Assembly (NCBI GenBank): GCA_945906115.1
Contig: CAMDQP010000001.1
Span: 1-45,504 of the forward strand
Reading direction: 5' to 3'
DNA: 45,504 nucleotides
From: Opitutus sp. GAS368
GTDB taxonomy: Bacteria; Verrucomicrobiota; Verrucomicrobiia; Opitutales; UBA953
Of the stretch, positions 25,422 through 34,235 are shown one piece after another. The translations under genes and the position numbers were made by a program. Below the pieces are notes generated by a model. That model did not search any database, was not told where the DNA came from, and saw nothing but the letters and a program-made list of their open reading frames with translations. Position 1 is the stretch's first letter. Each line of letters begins with the position of its first letter.

Positions 25422-26497
25422 GCTATCGTCTATATATACCCGGCCCCCTGACCGTCTCCGATTCGATCGTCCAAGCCATGGGCAAACCCATGGTCGGGCA
25501 CCGCTCGGGCGACTTCGTCAAACTGTACAACGACATGCAGCCTCGCTTGCAGGCCATGTTCTATACCCAGGATCCGGTCTATCTCGCCACCAGCTCCGCC
25601 TGGGGTGTGATGGAAGGCGCCCTGCGTAACGTCTGCCGCAAGGGCGTGCTCAATTGCATGAACGGGGCGTTTTCCGATAAGTGGAACGACGTTGCCAAGC
25701 GCTGCGGTAAGTACGCCGAAGCCCTCCAGTTCGACTGGGGTAAGCCCATCGACCCGGAAGCCGTTCGCCGGGCCCTTGCCACCGGCAAGTTCGACTGCAT
25801 CACCTTCATCCACTCCGAGACCTCCACCGGCACCCTCTCGCCGATCACCGATATCATGGCGGTGGTCCGCGAGTTCCCTGACGTAATCTCGATTGCCGAC
25901 ACGGTCAGCTCGTTCTCGACTATCCCAATCAAGAAGGACGAGCTCGGCATCGACATCTTCCTGACTGGCTCGCAGAAGGCTCTGGCCCTGCCCCCGGGCC
26001 TCGCAATCTTCGCCGTCAGCGAACGCGCCCGCGAACGCGCCAAGCAGTCCCCCGATCGCGGCTACTACTTCGACCTCATCGAGTTCCACGATAACCACGT
26101 CAAGGGCATGACCCCTTCGACCCCCTGTATCTCCCTCTTCTACGGCCTCCAGCAGCGCCTCCTCGAAGTCGAAGCCGAAGGCCTCGACAACCGTCACGCC
26201 CGCCACATCCGCCTAAATGAACGCATGCGCGCTTGGGGCCTCGCCAAGGGCTTCTCGCTCCTGCCGGAAATCCAGTTCGGCACCCGCGGTCTCAACTGCT
26301 TCAAGAACGACCGCAACGCCGACCTCGAGCGTCTCAACAAGATTCTCAAATCCCGGCACAAGCTCGTCATCGATGGCGGCTACGGCAAGCTGAAGGGCAA
26401 GACTTTCCGCATCTCCAACATGGGAGACGAGACCGACGCCACGATTGCCTCGCTGATTGCCGCCCTTGACGACTCCTTCGCCGAGCAGGGAATGTAA
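25418..26497 (+). CDS. Class V aminotransferase (alanine/serine-glyoxylate type)
   Basis: PLP-dependent fold-type I aminotransferase of class V, 359 aa. The N-terminus YIPGPLTVSDSI is typical of alanine-glyoxylate and serine-glyoxylate/pyruvate aminotransferases. HSETSTGTLSPI and ADTVSSF supply PLP-ring and Asp161 contacts. Lys187 in TGSQKALALPPGLA should form the Schiff base. The substrate cannot be fixed: alanine, serine or phosphoserine are all seen in related proteins. Its ATGA coupling to panD suggests a link to aspartate/beta-alanine metabolism, but that is inference. topB starts 31 nt downstream. Confidence 0.82.
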   Translation: MSYRLYIPGPLTVSDSIVQAMGKPMVGHRSGDFVKLYNDMQPRLQAMFYTQDPVYLATSSAWGVMEGALRNVCRKGVLNCMNGAFSDKWNDVAKRCGKYAEALQFDWGKPIDPEAVRRALATGKFDCITFIHSETSTGTLSPITDIMAVVREFPDVISIADTVSSFSTIPIKKDELGIDIFLTGSQKALALPPGLAIFAVSERARERAKQSPDRGYYFDLIEFHDNHVKGMTPSTPCISLFYGLQQRLLEVEAEGLDNRHARHIRLNERMRAWGLAKGFSLLPEIQFGTRGLNCFKNDRNADLERLNKILKSRHKLVIDGGYGKLKGKTFRISNMGDETDATIASLIAALDDSFAEQGM

Positions 26498-26528
26498 CCG
26501 AATTTGACCACCGGTTATCATCCCACGT

Positions 26529-29264
26529 ATGCGCAAGAATTCCTCAAAGTCCTCCTCCGAAGTCGCTCCCGCTGGTTCCAAGATCCTCGTCATCGCCGAG
26601 AAACCCTCGGTAGCGACGGATCTGGCTAAGGTCCTCAAGGTACCCAAGGCCACCAGCGATTACTTCGAGAACGAGAAGTGGGTGATCAGTTCTTCCATCG
26701 GCCACGTGGTACGCCTCGTGGATCCGGATGACATCGATCCGAAATTCAAGCGCTGGACCCTCAAGGATCTCCCGATTGATCCGGTCAAGTTCGACGGCAC
26801 CGCCAGCCCCGACATCCTCAAGGCCGTCATCAGCGAGCGTAACAACGGAGACCGCTATAAACTGCTGAAGAAGCTCCTGAACCGCCCGGACGTCGGCACA
26901 GTCGTTAACGCCTGCGATGCCGGCCGCGAAGGTGAACTCATCTTCCACTACGTCTACCAGCTCGCGAAGTGCAAACTACCCTGCCAGCGCCTCTGGCTGG
27001 CGAGCATGACGAACACGGCCATCGCCGAAGCCTTCGACCACCTTCTCCCCGCGGAAGCCAAGCAGGGCCTGCTCGACGCCGCCATCTGCCGCTCCCAGGC
27101 CGACTGGCTGGTCGGCATGACCGCGAGCCGGTTCTCGACCATCGTCATTGGTGGCGCGAAACGAGAAGTCTTCTCCGTCGGTCGCGTCCAGACTCCTACG
27201 CTCATGCTCATCGTGAAGCGCGAGCTCGAAATCCGTAGTTTCGTCCCCAAGACCTTCTGGAAGATCGAGGGCGACTTCGGCCTCTCCAACGGTGGTTACC
27301 GCGGCGCCGCCCAGGTGCCCGGCGTCACTGACCGCAAGGAAGCCGAACGTTTCTACGACGAAGCGCAGGCCCGCAAAGTGGCCGAAGCTTCGATCAAGAT
27401 CGGCACCGGTATCGTCACCGACGAGCGCAAGCCGAAGAAGGAAAGTGCCCCGCGCCTCTTCGATCTCACGACCCTCCAGCGGGAAGGTAATCGACGCTTC
27501 GGGTTCTCGGCCAAGACCACCCTCGGCGTCGCCCAAGCCCTGTACGAAAAGCACAAGGCGCTCACCTACCCTCGAACCGATTCCCAGTACCTGCCCGAGG
27601 ATTATCTTCCGAACGCCAAGGCGGCCCTCCAGTCGCTCGAAGGCGCCCACCCTGCTGGCGTCTTTGCAAAGGAAGCGCTCCGTAGCGGCTGGGTTGATTC
27701 CGCTGGTCGCCGCGTCTTCGACAACAAGAAGGTCAGTGACCACTTTGCCATCATCCCGACCGGCACCGTCCCTCGCGGCCTGACTGACGTCGAGCAGAAG
27801 ATTTACGACCTCGTCGTCCGTCGCTTCGTCGCCGTCTTCTTCCCGATGGCCGAATTCGAGGAGACCGTCCGTACGACCCTCGTCGGTGAACATAATTTCC
27901 GCACGACTGGTAAAGTTCTCGTCGTCGCCGGATGGCGCGCTGTCTGGGGCCAGGAAGCGGAAGCCGAAGAAGACAAGGACAAGGAAGGCTCCGCCAGTTT
28001 GCCCGCCCTCGCCCCCGCCGACGGCTCACCCGCCAAGGCCAAGGTCAACGGCGTCGACGTCAAGGAAGACGCCACCAAGCCACCCGCCCGCTACAACGAA
28101 GCCTCGCTCCTCGGCGCGATGGAAAACGCCGGGAAGCTGGTCGACGACGAAGCCTTGGCCGAAGCAATGAAGGAACGTGGTCTCGGCACGCCCGCCACCC
28201 GCGCCGCGACGATTGAAGAACTTCTCGCGAAGACCTATATCGAGCGTCAGGGCAAAGAGCTCGTCCCCCTCGCCAAGGCCTTCCAGCTCCACCAGTTCCT
28301 GCACGCCAAGGAAATGGGCGTTTTCACGGAGCCCCAGATGACTGGCGAATGGGAATATAAGCTCAAGCAGATCGAGCACGGCAAGATGGGGCCGCGCGAG
28401 TTCATGAAGGAGATCAAGGCCCTCCTTGAGATTATCGTGAAGAAAGGCGCCGTGAAACCGCCTTCGCTCGAACTGGCCCCGCAGGTTCTCTCCCCGACCG
28501 ACGGCAAGCCGCTGCAGACCGACGGCGAGAAATACTTCTCCCAGGACACGGTCGGCACGACCGATCGCCCGAAGCTGACGATCTACGTCGGTATGAACGG
28601 ACACACGATCACCCCGGTCGAAGTCGCTGAATTAATCGAGAAGCGGCGCATCGGACCGTTCTCCGACTTCCGCTCGATGAAGTCGGGCAAGAACTTCACG
28701 GGCTACATCGACCTCGTCGACCCGGACACGATCAAGCCTCGCGGCACCGAGGAAAAGACCGAGACCCCGGCCACTCCGGCCGCGGAAGGCGAAGCAGCCG
28801 CCCCGGTCAAGGCCCCGCGCAAGACCAAGCCTAAGGCCCCGAGCGGCAAGCTTAAGGCCGTGCTTTATTTCCCTCCTCGCGAAGGTGCCGACGGCAACCC
28901 GGACGCTTTCGACGTCGAATGGCCCGTCCTCGGTCCCTGCCCCGTCAGCGGCCTAGACGTCCAGCACACGCCGACCGCAGGCTACCGCGTCTGTCCGCAC
29001 AAGGCCCAGGAAGCCGGCGCGAAGAAGACCTTCAGCCTCAACTCCGAGATGCTCAAGTCGCCGATCTCCGCCGACGACGTCCGTAGACTCCTCAACGAAG
29101 GTAAGACCGGGATCAAGAAGTTCGTCTCCAATCGTACCAAGCGCACCTTCGAAGCCTTCCTTATCGCCGACAAGCAGAAGGGCTGGTGGTTCGAATTCCC
29201 TCCGCGTAAGCCTCGTGCCCCCAAGGGTGCGCCTGCGGAGAAGAAGTCAGACGAGCCGTTCTAA
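26529..29264 (+). CDS. topB: DNA topoisomerase III
   Basis: Type IA topoisomerase, 911 aa. The N-terminal Toprim domain starts VIAEKPSVATDLAKVL and carries CDAGREGEL. SVGRVQTPTL is the family motif. The active-site Tyr347 lies in TYPRTDSQYLPEDY. A Lys/Glu/Ala-rich insert around residues 475-515 interrupts the core. The C-terminal region has no zinc-finger pattern; instead two related modules (about 683-733 and 833-890, each with an I..ev..L...g.-type helix followed by F.S..-K..F.a.i.l) resemble the Toprim_Crpt repeat, joined by a Pro/Ala/Lys-rich linker. The TAA abuts the convergent TGA of the TPR-like gene. Confidence 0.93.
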   Translation: MRKNSSKSSSEVAPAGSKILVIAEKPSVATDLAKVLKVPKATSDYFENEKWVISSSIGHVVRLVDPDDIDPKFKRWTLKDLPIDPVKFDGTASPDILKAVISERNNGDRYKLLKKLLNRPDVGTVVNACDAGREGELIFHYVYQLAKCKLPCQRLWLASMTNTAIAEAFDHLLPAEAKQGLLDAAICRSQADWLVGMTASRFSTIVIGGAKREVFSVGRVQTPTLMLIVKRELEIRSFVPKTFWKIEGDFGLSNGGYRGAAQVPGVTDRKEAERFYDEAQARKVAEASIKIGTGIVTDERKPKKESAPRLFDLTTLQREGNRRFGFSAKTTLGVAQALYEKHKALTYPRTDSQYLPEDYLPNAKAALQSLEGAHPAGVFAKEALRSGWVDSAGRRVFDNKKVSDHFAIIPTGTVPRGLTDVEQKIYDLVVRRFVAVFFPMAEFEETVRTTLVGEHNFRTTGKVLVVAGWRAVWGQEAEAEEDKDKEGSASLPALAPADGSPAKAKVNGVDVKEDATKPPARYNEASLLGAMENAGKLVDDEALAEAMKERGLGTPATRAATIEELLAKTYIERQGKELVPLAKAFQLHQFLHAKEMGVFTEPQMTGEWEYKLKQIEHGKMGPREFMKEIKALLEIIVKKGAVKPPSLELAPQVLSPTDGKPLQTDGEKYFSQDTVGTTDRPKLTIYVGMNGHTITPVEVAELIEKRRIGPFSDFRSMKSGKNFTGYIDLVDPDTIKPRGTEEKTETPATPAAEGEAAAPVKAPRKTKPKAPSGKLKAVLYFPPREGADGNPDAFDVEWPVLGPCPVSGLDVQHTPTAGYRVCPHKAQEAGAKKTFSLNSEMLKSPISADDVRRLLNEGKTGIKKFVSNRTKRTFEAFLIADKQKGWWFEFPPRKPRAPKGAPAEKKSDEPF

Positions 29265-30035
29265 TCAGCGTTCCCAGACCTGTCGGGGTATCCGCTGAAG
29301 GATGCCGAGGCGCAGCTCGGTCTCCATGATGCGTAGCCTGATCAGGTCTTCCGGAAAACCGTCCTCCTTGGCACGCATGCGCGTCTCCCAGTAGTTCCGG
29401 TACCAACGGTAGGCTTCGGTCTTCCGGCCGGCACCCCAATCGAAGTCCGCGCAAATCCGGGCCGCATACCAAGGAGCGTCCGGCGCCTCCGCGGCCTGCC
29501 GGTAATAATCGGCCGCGAGTCGGAGGTCCTTGAGTTTTCCTTCCGCGAGGAAGCCTGCCGCCAGCAGCAAGGAAGTGCGACTACGGGCATAAGCCATGCC
29601 CTCTTCGAGGACATCCAGTCCCCGGCGTCCATATTGGCGGAAAAGTCGCTCCTGGGTTTCGGCGGGCACCTTGGCATAGCCACCCCGACGACGAATCTCC
29701 CAGTGCGCCATATCTAGGCCGATGCGTAATCCGGTGTTTTCCCAAAAATATCGAGCATGCGGATCAAGGGTGCAGGCCGTCCGCATCAAAGCCTCGCAAC
29801 CGGGACGATCACGGCGCTCCCAGAAGACGTAGCTACGGATCCAAGCGATGTCGGCGACGACCGTCCGCAGACCGCCCAAGACGCCGAGCAGCACGCCTTG
29901 TCCTAGGGTGGGCTCAAGCTCCTTGCGCCCAATTTCGGGAATGCTCGGCCGGATGCGCCGCCATGAGGATTCCGCCAAGGTCCCAGCTCCAAGAATAAGC
30001 ACGCCGACCACGAGCCAAGGGGCGAAACGGCGCAT
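29265..30035 (-). CDS. Membrane-anchored TPR-like protein, unknown function
   Basis: A 256-aa protein with an N-terminal hydrophobic helix (about residues 5-22, starting RRFAPWLVVGVLILGAG) and a second weakly hydrophobic Gly-rich stretch (GQGVLLGVLGGLRTVVADIAW). The rest is helical with TPR-like pairs such as ACTLDPHARYFWENTG, LAADYYRQAAEAPDAPWYAAR and TEAYRWYRNYWE. It is probably attached to the membrane with its repeats outside. It is the last gene of the acyP-ABC ATPase-permease unit, and its start overlaps the permease stop by one base. This suggests that it works with the transporter. I do not recognise a named family. Confidence 0.75.
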   Translation of the reverse strand: MRRFAPWLVVGVLILGAGTLAESSWRRIRPSIPEIGRKELEPTLGQGVLLGVLGGLRTVVADIAWIRSYVFWERRDRPGCEALMRTACTLDPHARYFWENTGLRIGLDMAHWEIRRRGGYAKVPAETQERLFRQYGRRGLDVLEEGMAYARSRTSLLLAAGFLAEGKLKDLRLAADYYRQAAEAPDAPWYAARICADFDWGAGRKTEAYRWYRNYWETRMRAKEDGFPEDLIRLRIMETELRLGILQRIPRQVWER

Positions 30036-30868
30036 CAGATTTCCCTCCGGCGAAAGATCAACGATCCGAGGGTCAGGTAGGCAACCAGATAAGCCAGACC
30101 GGAGAAGCCGACGGAAATCAACGCCCCCTCCTCAACCACGGAGGAACCGAGCACGAGCGCGTCAGCGAGATTGAATTGCTGGAGATTAGGAATCAGCCGG
30201 GTACTGATCCAAAGGAAGGCAGCATAAACAGGCGAATCCGTCGGACGAAGGAAAGCGTCCTGCGCAATCCACTGGAGCTGACCTGCGACGACGGCCAACG
30301 AGCCGACTACGACCGTGAAAAGGAAGGTGCGCGCCAAAGCGGAAATCGCGAGGACGATGGCGATGACCACGCCCAGCCGGAGCCATTGCAGCAACACTAA
30401 CTGGCCTAGGCCGACGATGCTGAAGGTGGGGGGAATCTTACCGGCCTGCTCCGCCATGACGACCAACTCCTGCTCGCGTGCCCACAGGACAACGCCCTGC
30501 AGGCCGGCTAAGACCAAGACGAAGACGCCCAATACCGCCCAGGCACCAAAGAACTTACCCAGCAGGAATTCCGGGCGACTCAGGGGCTTAGCCAGCAACG
30601 TAAGCGCGGTCTTGTTGTCAATTTCGCTGAAGAACAGCTGAGCAGTCATGACCACCGCCAGGACTGAGCCGAAGAAGAACATGCCGCCGAACCCAAAATC
30701 GGCGATAAACTTAAGCTCCCCGTGGCCGAAGTCGAAGACGCGGAGCGAGACGGAGGACAGGACCATCGCGGCGCTGAGCACGAGCAGGAAGGCGAAGAAA
30801 CGCTGACGGACGGCTTCCAGGAAGGTGACCTGGGAGATCCAAAGCATACGGCGAAGAGAATCTTTCAT
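30035..30868 (-). CDS. ABC-2 type transporter permease
   Basis: A 277-aa inner-membrane permease with about six hydrophobic segments. The N-terminal VTFLEAVRQRFFAFLLVLSA and the cytoplasmic loop FFSEIDNKTALTLLAKPLSRPEFLLGKFFG are typical of NosY/GldF-like ABC-2 permeases. It pairs with the ATPase encoded 1 nt upstream, and the TPR-like gene follows with a 1-nt overlap. The substrate is unknown. The motif set resembles permeases linked to gliding, copper-site maturation and general export, and no more specific call is possible. Confidence 0.87.
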   Translation of the reverse strand: MKDSLRRMLWISQVTFLEAVRQRFFAFLLVLSAAMVLSSVSLRVFDFGHGELKFIADFGFGGMFFFGSVLAVVMTAQLFFSEIDNKTALTLLAKPLSRPEFLLGKFFGAWAVLGVFVLVLAGLQGVVLWAREQELVVMAEQAGKIPPTFSIVGLGQLVLLQWLRLGVVIAIVLAISALARTFLFTVVVGSLAVVAGQLQWIAQDAFLRPTDSPVYAAFLWISTRLIPNLQQFNLADALVLGSSVVEEGALISVGFSGLAYLVAYLTLGSLIFRRREI

Positions 30869-30869
30869 A

Positions 30870-31721
30870 TCAGGCGTCGCGACTTCCAGTTACGAGTTCA
30901 CGGAAGAGGTCTTCCAGGGAGCGGCGGGGATGGGTGACGGAGGTGATTTTGGCGCCATGCGCCTCCAGCGCCGCTTCAGCGGCGGCCCGCGCCGTGGGCG
31001 TCATGGCCTCAATCGTCATCACATGGCGATCACGACGGGACAGGACATCCTCCACGGCGCCTTCGAGGACGAGTTTACCGCGGTCCATGATGGCGACGCG
31101 GTCGCAGATCTGCTCGACCTGTCCGAGGAGGTGAGAGCAGAGAACGACGGTCTTCCCCTTGGCGCGCATCGCCTGGATCATCCTGCCGATGGAGGCGGAA
31201 CCGACGGGGTCAACGCCGGCGGTGGGCTCGTCAAGGATGACGAGTTCAGGATCGTGCACCACGGCCTGAGCAAAGCCGATACGTTGTAGCATCCCCTTCG
31301 AATAGGTGCCAATCGGACGATCGGCGGCCTCGTTCATCGCGGCCAATCCCAACGCGTCTTCGACGGCGGCTCCGAGCTCAGTGTCGGCGACGCCACTGAG
31401 CTGCGCGCAGTAGCGCACGAGTTCGCGGCCAGTAAGGAACTTATGAAAATAAGGTGCCTCGGGTAAGAAGCCGGTACGTCGACGCGCGACGCTAGTGGCG
31501 GAAGGTTCGCCGAGGATACTGATCTCGCCGGCGGTCGCGGAGACGAGGCCCAGGATAACCTTGAGCGTGGTGCTCTTGCCGCAGCCGTTGGGCCCGAGCA
31601 GGCCGTAGACCTGACCACAGGGAATCTCCAGTGAGAAATCGTCGACCGCGCGGAGCTTGAGCCCACGGAGGCCAATGCGGAAATCCTTGGTGAGATGGCG
31701 GACGGAGATGGCGGAACTCAT
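30870..31721 (-). CDS. ABC transporter ATP-binding protein
   Basis: ATPase subunit partnering the downstream permease. Walker A GPNGCGKST is at residues 43-51. The signature is the variant YSKGMLQRIG typical of NosF/GldA-like ATPases, Walker B is LVILDEPTAGVDP, and the switch His lies in VVLCSHLLGQVEQ. A C-terminal ~70-residue extension after VLEGAVEDVL is common in this group. The ATG at 31721 overlaps the acyP stop as ATGA, which fixes the start; further in-frame codons upstream lie inside acyP. Product is 283 aa. Substrate not determined. Confidence 0.93.
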   Translation of the reverse strand: MSSAISVRHLTKDFRIGLRGLKLRAVDDFSLEIPCGQVYGLLGPNGCGKSTTLKVILGLVSATAGEISILGEPSATSVARRRTGFLPEAPYFHKFLTGRELVRYCAQLSGVADTELGAAVEDALGLAAMNEAADRPIGTYSKGMLQRIGFAQAVVHDPELVILDEPTAGVDPVGSASIGRMIQAMRAKGKTVVLCSHLLGQVEQICDRVAIMDRGKLVLEGAVEDVLSRRDRHVMTIEAMTPTARAAAEAALEAHGAKITSVTHPRRSLEDLFRELVTGSRDA

Positions 31722-31999
31722 CGGCGGAGGGCGAACTCGCGACACGTGCGCAGTCCGGTGAAAGTTTTGATCTCCTCGCCGCGAATATGTCCGTCGAGAG
31801 ATTTGGCAATCTGGTCAGTAAAGGCTTCGACCTCACCCTCGTCGCCCTCGGCGTGCAGATACACCCTGCCGTCAGTCAAGTTCTGGACGTAACCCGTGAC
31901 ATCATAACCACGGGCCAAACCGAGGACTTGGGCACGAAAACCGACCCCTTGGACATGGCCTACGTACCAGACATCACGATGGGAGACATGGGTTGACAT
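31718..31999 (-). CDS. acyP: Acylphosphatase
   Basis: Small enzyme hydrolysing acyl phosphates. The signature GHVQGVGFR ends at catalytic Arg22, and Asn40 in YVQNLTDG completes the active site. At 93 aa it has family length. The ATG at 31999 begins MSTHVSHRDVWYVG; a TTG 6 nt earlier is less likely. It is the first gene of the ABC transporter unit and is coupled to the ATPase by an ATGA overlap. The pairing with a transporter has no obvious biochemical reason. It is divergent from tatA by 58 nt. Confidence 0.93.
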   Translation of the reverse strand: MSTHVSHRDVWYVGHVQGVGFRAQVLGLARGYDVTGYVQNLTDGRVYLHAEGDEGEVEAFTDQIAKSLDGHIRGEEIKTFTGLRTCREFALRR

Positions 32000-32015
32000 A
32001 ACCAAGACTTATCGA

Positions 32016-32044
32016 AATATTTGACTCTCCCTCATTCACAGCAA
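32016..32044 (-). promoter_or_regulatory. Candidate promoter for acyP-ABC unit
   Basis: Read on the minus strand, TTGCTG (32044-32039) and AATATT (32021-32016) are separated by 17 nt, and the acyP ATG is at 31999. The match is moderate (3/6 and 4/6). On the plus strand TTGACT at 32021-32026 could serve tatA, but no clear -10 follows. Confidence 0.27.
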
Positions 32045-32057
32045 TCGCAATCTGACC

Positions 32058-32354
32058 ATGAACCTCCCTCTTGCCGTATTCGATGGCCCAGTCATCTGGG
32101 TTGTTCTCTTCGTTGTCCTGCTCCTTTTCGGAGGTTCCAAGCTCCCTGAACTCGCCCGCGGCCTGGGTAAGGCCAAGCGCGAATTCAAGAAGGCTTCCGA
32201 TGAAGTTGAAGACGAAGTGCGCAGCGCCGTCGAAGAAGACGAACGCAAGAAGCTCCGCCTTAAGCAGATCGAGGAAGAAGAACGCGCCGCGGTCCGCGCC
32301 AAGCTCGACGCCGAAGAACGCGCCAAGCGAGCCCAAGACGGCAAGCAGAACTAA
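32058..32354 (+). CDS. tatA: Sec-independent protein translocase protein TatA/E
   Basis: A 98-aa TatA family protein. One N-terminal membrane helix (about residues 10-25, VIWVVLFVVLLLFGG) is followed by the hinge and amphipathic helix SKLPELARGLGKAKREFKKA. A long, highly charged Glu/Lys/Arg-rich tail follows. TatA oligomers form the conduit for folded twin-arginine substrates. tatC and tatB are not in the window, so it is a separate locus. The gene is monocistronic: a rho-independent terminator follows directly, then ribE. Confidence 0.92.
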   Translation: MNLPLAVFDGPVIWVVLFVVLLLFGGSKLPELARGLGKAKREFKKASDEVEDEVRSAVEEDERKKLRLKQIEEEERAAVRAKLDAEERAKRAQDGKQN

Positions 32355-32361
32355 CACCTCC

Positions 32362-32385
32362 GGGGCCTGCCAAGGCCCCTTTTTT
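32362..32385 (+). terminator. Rho-independent terminator after tatA
   Basis: GGGGCCT at 32362-32368 and AGGCCCC at 32373-32379 form a 7-bp perfect stem around a 4-nt loop, followed directly by six Ts (32380-32385). It lies 8 nt after the tatA stop and ends 9 nt before the ribE start, so ribE must use a promoter within or upstream of this hairpin, or rely on read-through. Confidence 0.9.
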
Positions 32386-32393
32386 ATTTCTCG

Positions 32394-32984
32394 ATGTTCA
32401 CCGGGCTAGTCCAGGGAGCCGCCAAGGTCCTTTCCATCGCTCCGCGCGACAAGGACGGCGCCCGCCTGACCTTTGCCCACCCCCTACTCGCCTCCGCCAA
32501 AGCGGGCGACAGCATCGCTACCAATGGCTGCTGTCTAACGGTCGTCGACCCTCAGGGTGCGCAAGCCAGTTTCGACCTCCTCGCCGAGACGCTTCGACTG
32601 ACCAATCTCGGCGACCTCCGCCCAGGCTCGGTCGTCAATATTGAACCCAGCCTCCTGCCGACCGACCGGCTGGGTGGGCACTTCGTGACCGGGCATATCG
32701 ACGGCTGTGGCGAGATTCTGTTCTTCGGACAGGACGGCGCTGACTGGCGGCTCGACATCATGGCTTCCGACGCCTTCCTGCGCCACGTCGTGCGCAAGGG
32801 CTGTGTTGCCGTCGATGGCATGTCGCTGACGGTGGCCGACTTGATTCCCAGCGGCTTCCGCATTTGGGTCATCCCGCACACCTTGGAAGTAACCAACCTC
32901 TCCAGCCGAAAGGCCGGAGACCGGGTCAACCTCGAGTCAGACCTGTTGGCAAAGTACGCCGAGAAGCTCCTCGGCAAGGCCTAG
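32394..32984 (+). CDS. ribE: Riboflavin synthase, alpha subunit
   Basis: Dismutates two molecules of 6,7-dimethyl-8-ribityllumazine to riboflavin. The N-terminus MFTGLVQG is diagnostic. Two lumazine-binding repeats are visible: the first includes SIATNGCCLTVV and the second starts near GHFVTGHIDG and includes KGCVAVDGMSLTV. Length 196 aa is standard. The start codon lies 9 nt after the tatA terminator T-tract and has no Shine-Dalgarno. The stop is 4 nt from that of the convergent acyltransferase. Confidence 0.96.
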   Translation: MFTGLVQGAAKVLSIAPRDKDGARLTFAHPLLASAKAGDSIATNGCCLTVVDPQGAQASFDLLAETLRLTNLGDLRPGSVVNIEPSLLPTDRLGGHFVTGHIDGCGEILFFGQDGADWRLDIMASDAFLRHVVRKGCVAVDGMSLTVADLIPSGFRIWVIPHTLEVTNLSSRKAGDRVNLESDLLAKYAEKLLGKA

Positions 32985-32988
32985 GCCC

Positions 32989-33648
32989 TTACGCGGAATC
33001 AGTTGAAGTCTCGTCCAAGCGGGCCTTCAATCGGGCGGAGATGATTTCGTCTGTTTCGCCTTCCGCAGGCATCGGCTCGCGCTCCAAGGTGACTACCACT
33101 TTCGAGAATGGAATCGGCATCGCGAACCGATCCCAACTGCGCATACGCCAGCAAGCATCGTAACGGATACCCATGACGACGAAGGGGCTGCGCGTCAGGC
33201 GAGCAAGCGAGACCGCCCCAGTCTTGAACTCACGGGCGGGCCCCTTCGGTCCGTCCGGAGTGATGCCGGTATGATTACCCGCGCGCATGGAGCGAGTCAG
33301 GGTGATCAAGGCGGCGGCACCGCGACGATTAGAAGACCCCCGGACCGCGGAGATGCCCATGAACCTGAAGAAAGCGACCAGCCAGGCACCGTCCTTGCTG
33401 GTACTGATGAGCGCCGTCACCGGTCGGGAGAAGTAGCGGTTCGCAACCCACGACGAGACGAAAAGCTTATCGTGCCAGAGTAACAAGACCACCGGGCCCT
33501 CGGAATCGTCGAAGCGTTCTACGTTACACCGGAAACGCAAGGTAGCCAGCCACAGGCGAAAAAACAGCGCCAACGGCACGACCCACACCCAATGATACCA
33601 TGGTACCACCGCGGGGGCATCGGAGGGTTCTTTGGGGGCGTCGGACAC
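32989..33648 (-). CDS. DUF374 family lysophospholipid acyltransferase-like protein
   Basis: A 219-aa protein with an N-terminal hydrophobic anchor (about residues 15-40, WYHWVWVVPLALFFRLWLA). The DUF374 acyltransferase pattern follows: LLLWHDKLF, STSKDGAWLVAFFRFMG, AVRGSSNRRGAAAL and TPDGPKGPARE. Such proteins are placed in the PlsC-like (LPLAT) superfamily and are thought to acylate lipids at the inner membrane, sometimes lipid A precursors. The start is a GTG at 33648 with GAGGGGA abutting it. It is the last gene of a mazG-YgjP-Nudix unit. Confidence 0.85.
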   Translation of the reverse strand: MSDAPKEPSDAPAVVPWYHWVWVVPLALFFRLWLATLRFRCNVERFDDSEGPVVLLLWHDKLFVSSWVANRYFSRPVTALISTSKDGAWLVAFFRFMGISAVRGSSNRRGAAALITLTRSMRAGNHTGITPDGPKGPAREFKTGAVSLARLTRSPFVVMGIRYDACWRMRSWDRFAMPIPFSKVVVTLEREPMPAEGETDEIISARLKARLDETSTDSA

Positions 33649-33686
33649 TCCCCTCTATCTCACCTCCCCACGGTTAGTTCAAACAA

Positions 33687-34235
33687 TTACGCAGACAGAC
33701 CCAAGGCACGACGGATATCCTGCCTGCGAAATAAGTGCAACAGCGGCGTCGCGAACACCGCCGGCTCGGCCTTGGCCCAAGACCCGACCTCGGCGGGAGT
33801 TCGCCAAAGCAGGGAGTCCACCTCGAATTCGGCGAGCTCTGTCGGATGGTCGCCACGCAACAAATAGGAACGGACGAACTCATTCCCGAGGTCCGCGTGC
33901 CAGGGGGCATAGTCAATCTCGAGCAAGGCCGCGGGCGGGACGGCGACACCCAGTTCCTCGTGCAGTTCCCGAACGGCCGCCCGCAGGTAATTCTCGCCAG
34001 AGTCTACATGGCCGGCGCACGAAGAACTGAGCAGGCCCGGGCAATTATCCTTGGCATAGGAACGCCGCTGGAGGCAGAGCTGCCCGTCCCCCCGGAGCCA
34101 AAAAATATGAATCGCCCGGTGGAGCAGTCCGCGTCGATGGATCTCCCGGCGGAACTCCTGGCCGACGACATCATCACGTGCATCGACGACATCGAAAACT
34201 TCATCCGGCGACTGGCCCACTTCGGAATGGCTCAT
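33687..34235 (-). CDS. Nudix hydrolase, YfcD/IDI-like
   Basis: A 182-aa protein with a complete Nudix box, GHVDSGENYLRAAVRELHEELGV (G-x5-E-x7-REUxEExGU). The preceding AIHIFWLRGDGQLCLQRRS and SSSCAGHV are typical of the YfcD/isopentenyl-diphosphate-isomerase-like branch. The substrate cannot be predicted; IDI-like members are not necessarily isomerases. The ATG at 34235 overlaps the YgjP-like stop as ATGA, which supports this start over an upstream one. The acyltransferase gene follows 38 nt later. Confidence 0.87.
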   Translation of the reverse strand: MSHSEVGQSPDEVFDVVDARDDVVGQEFRREIHRRGLLHRAIHIFWLRGDGQLCLQRRSYAKDNCPGLLSSSCAGHVDSGENYLRAAVRELHEELGVAVPPAALLEIDYAPWHADLGNEFVRSYLLRGDHPTELAEFEVDSLLWRTPAEVGSWAKAEPAVFATPLLHLFRRQDIRRALGLSA

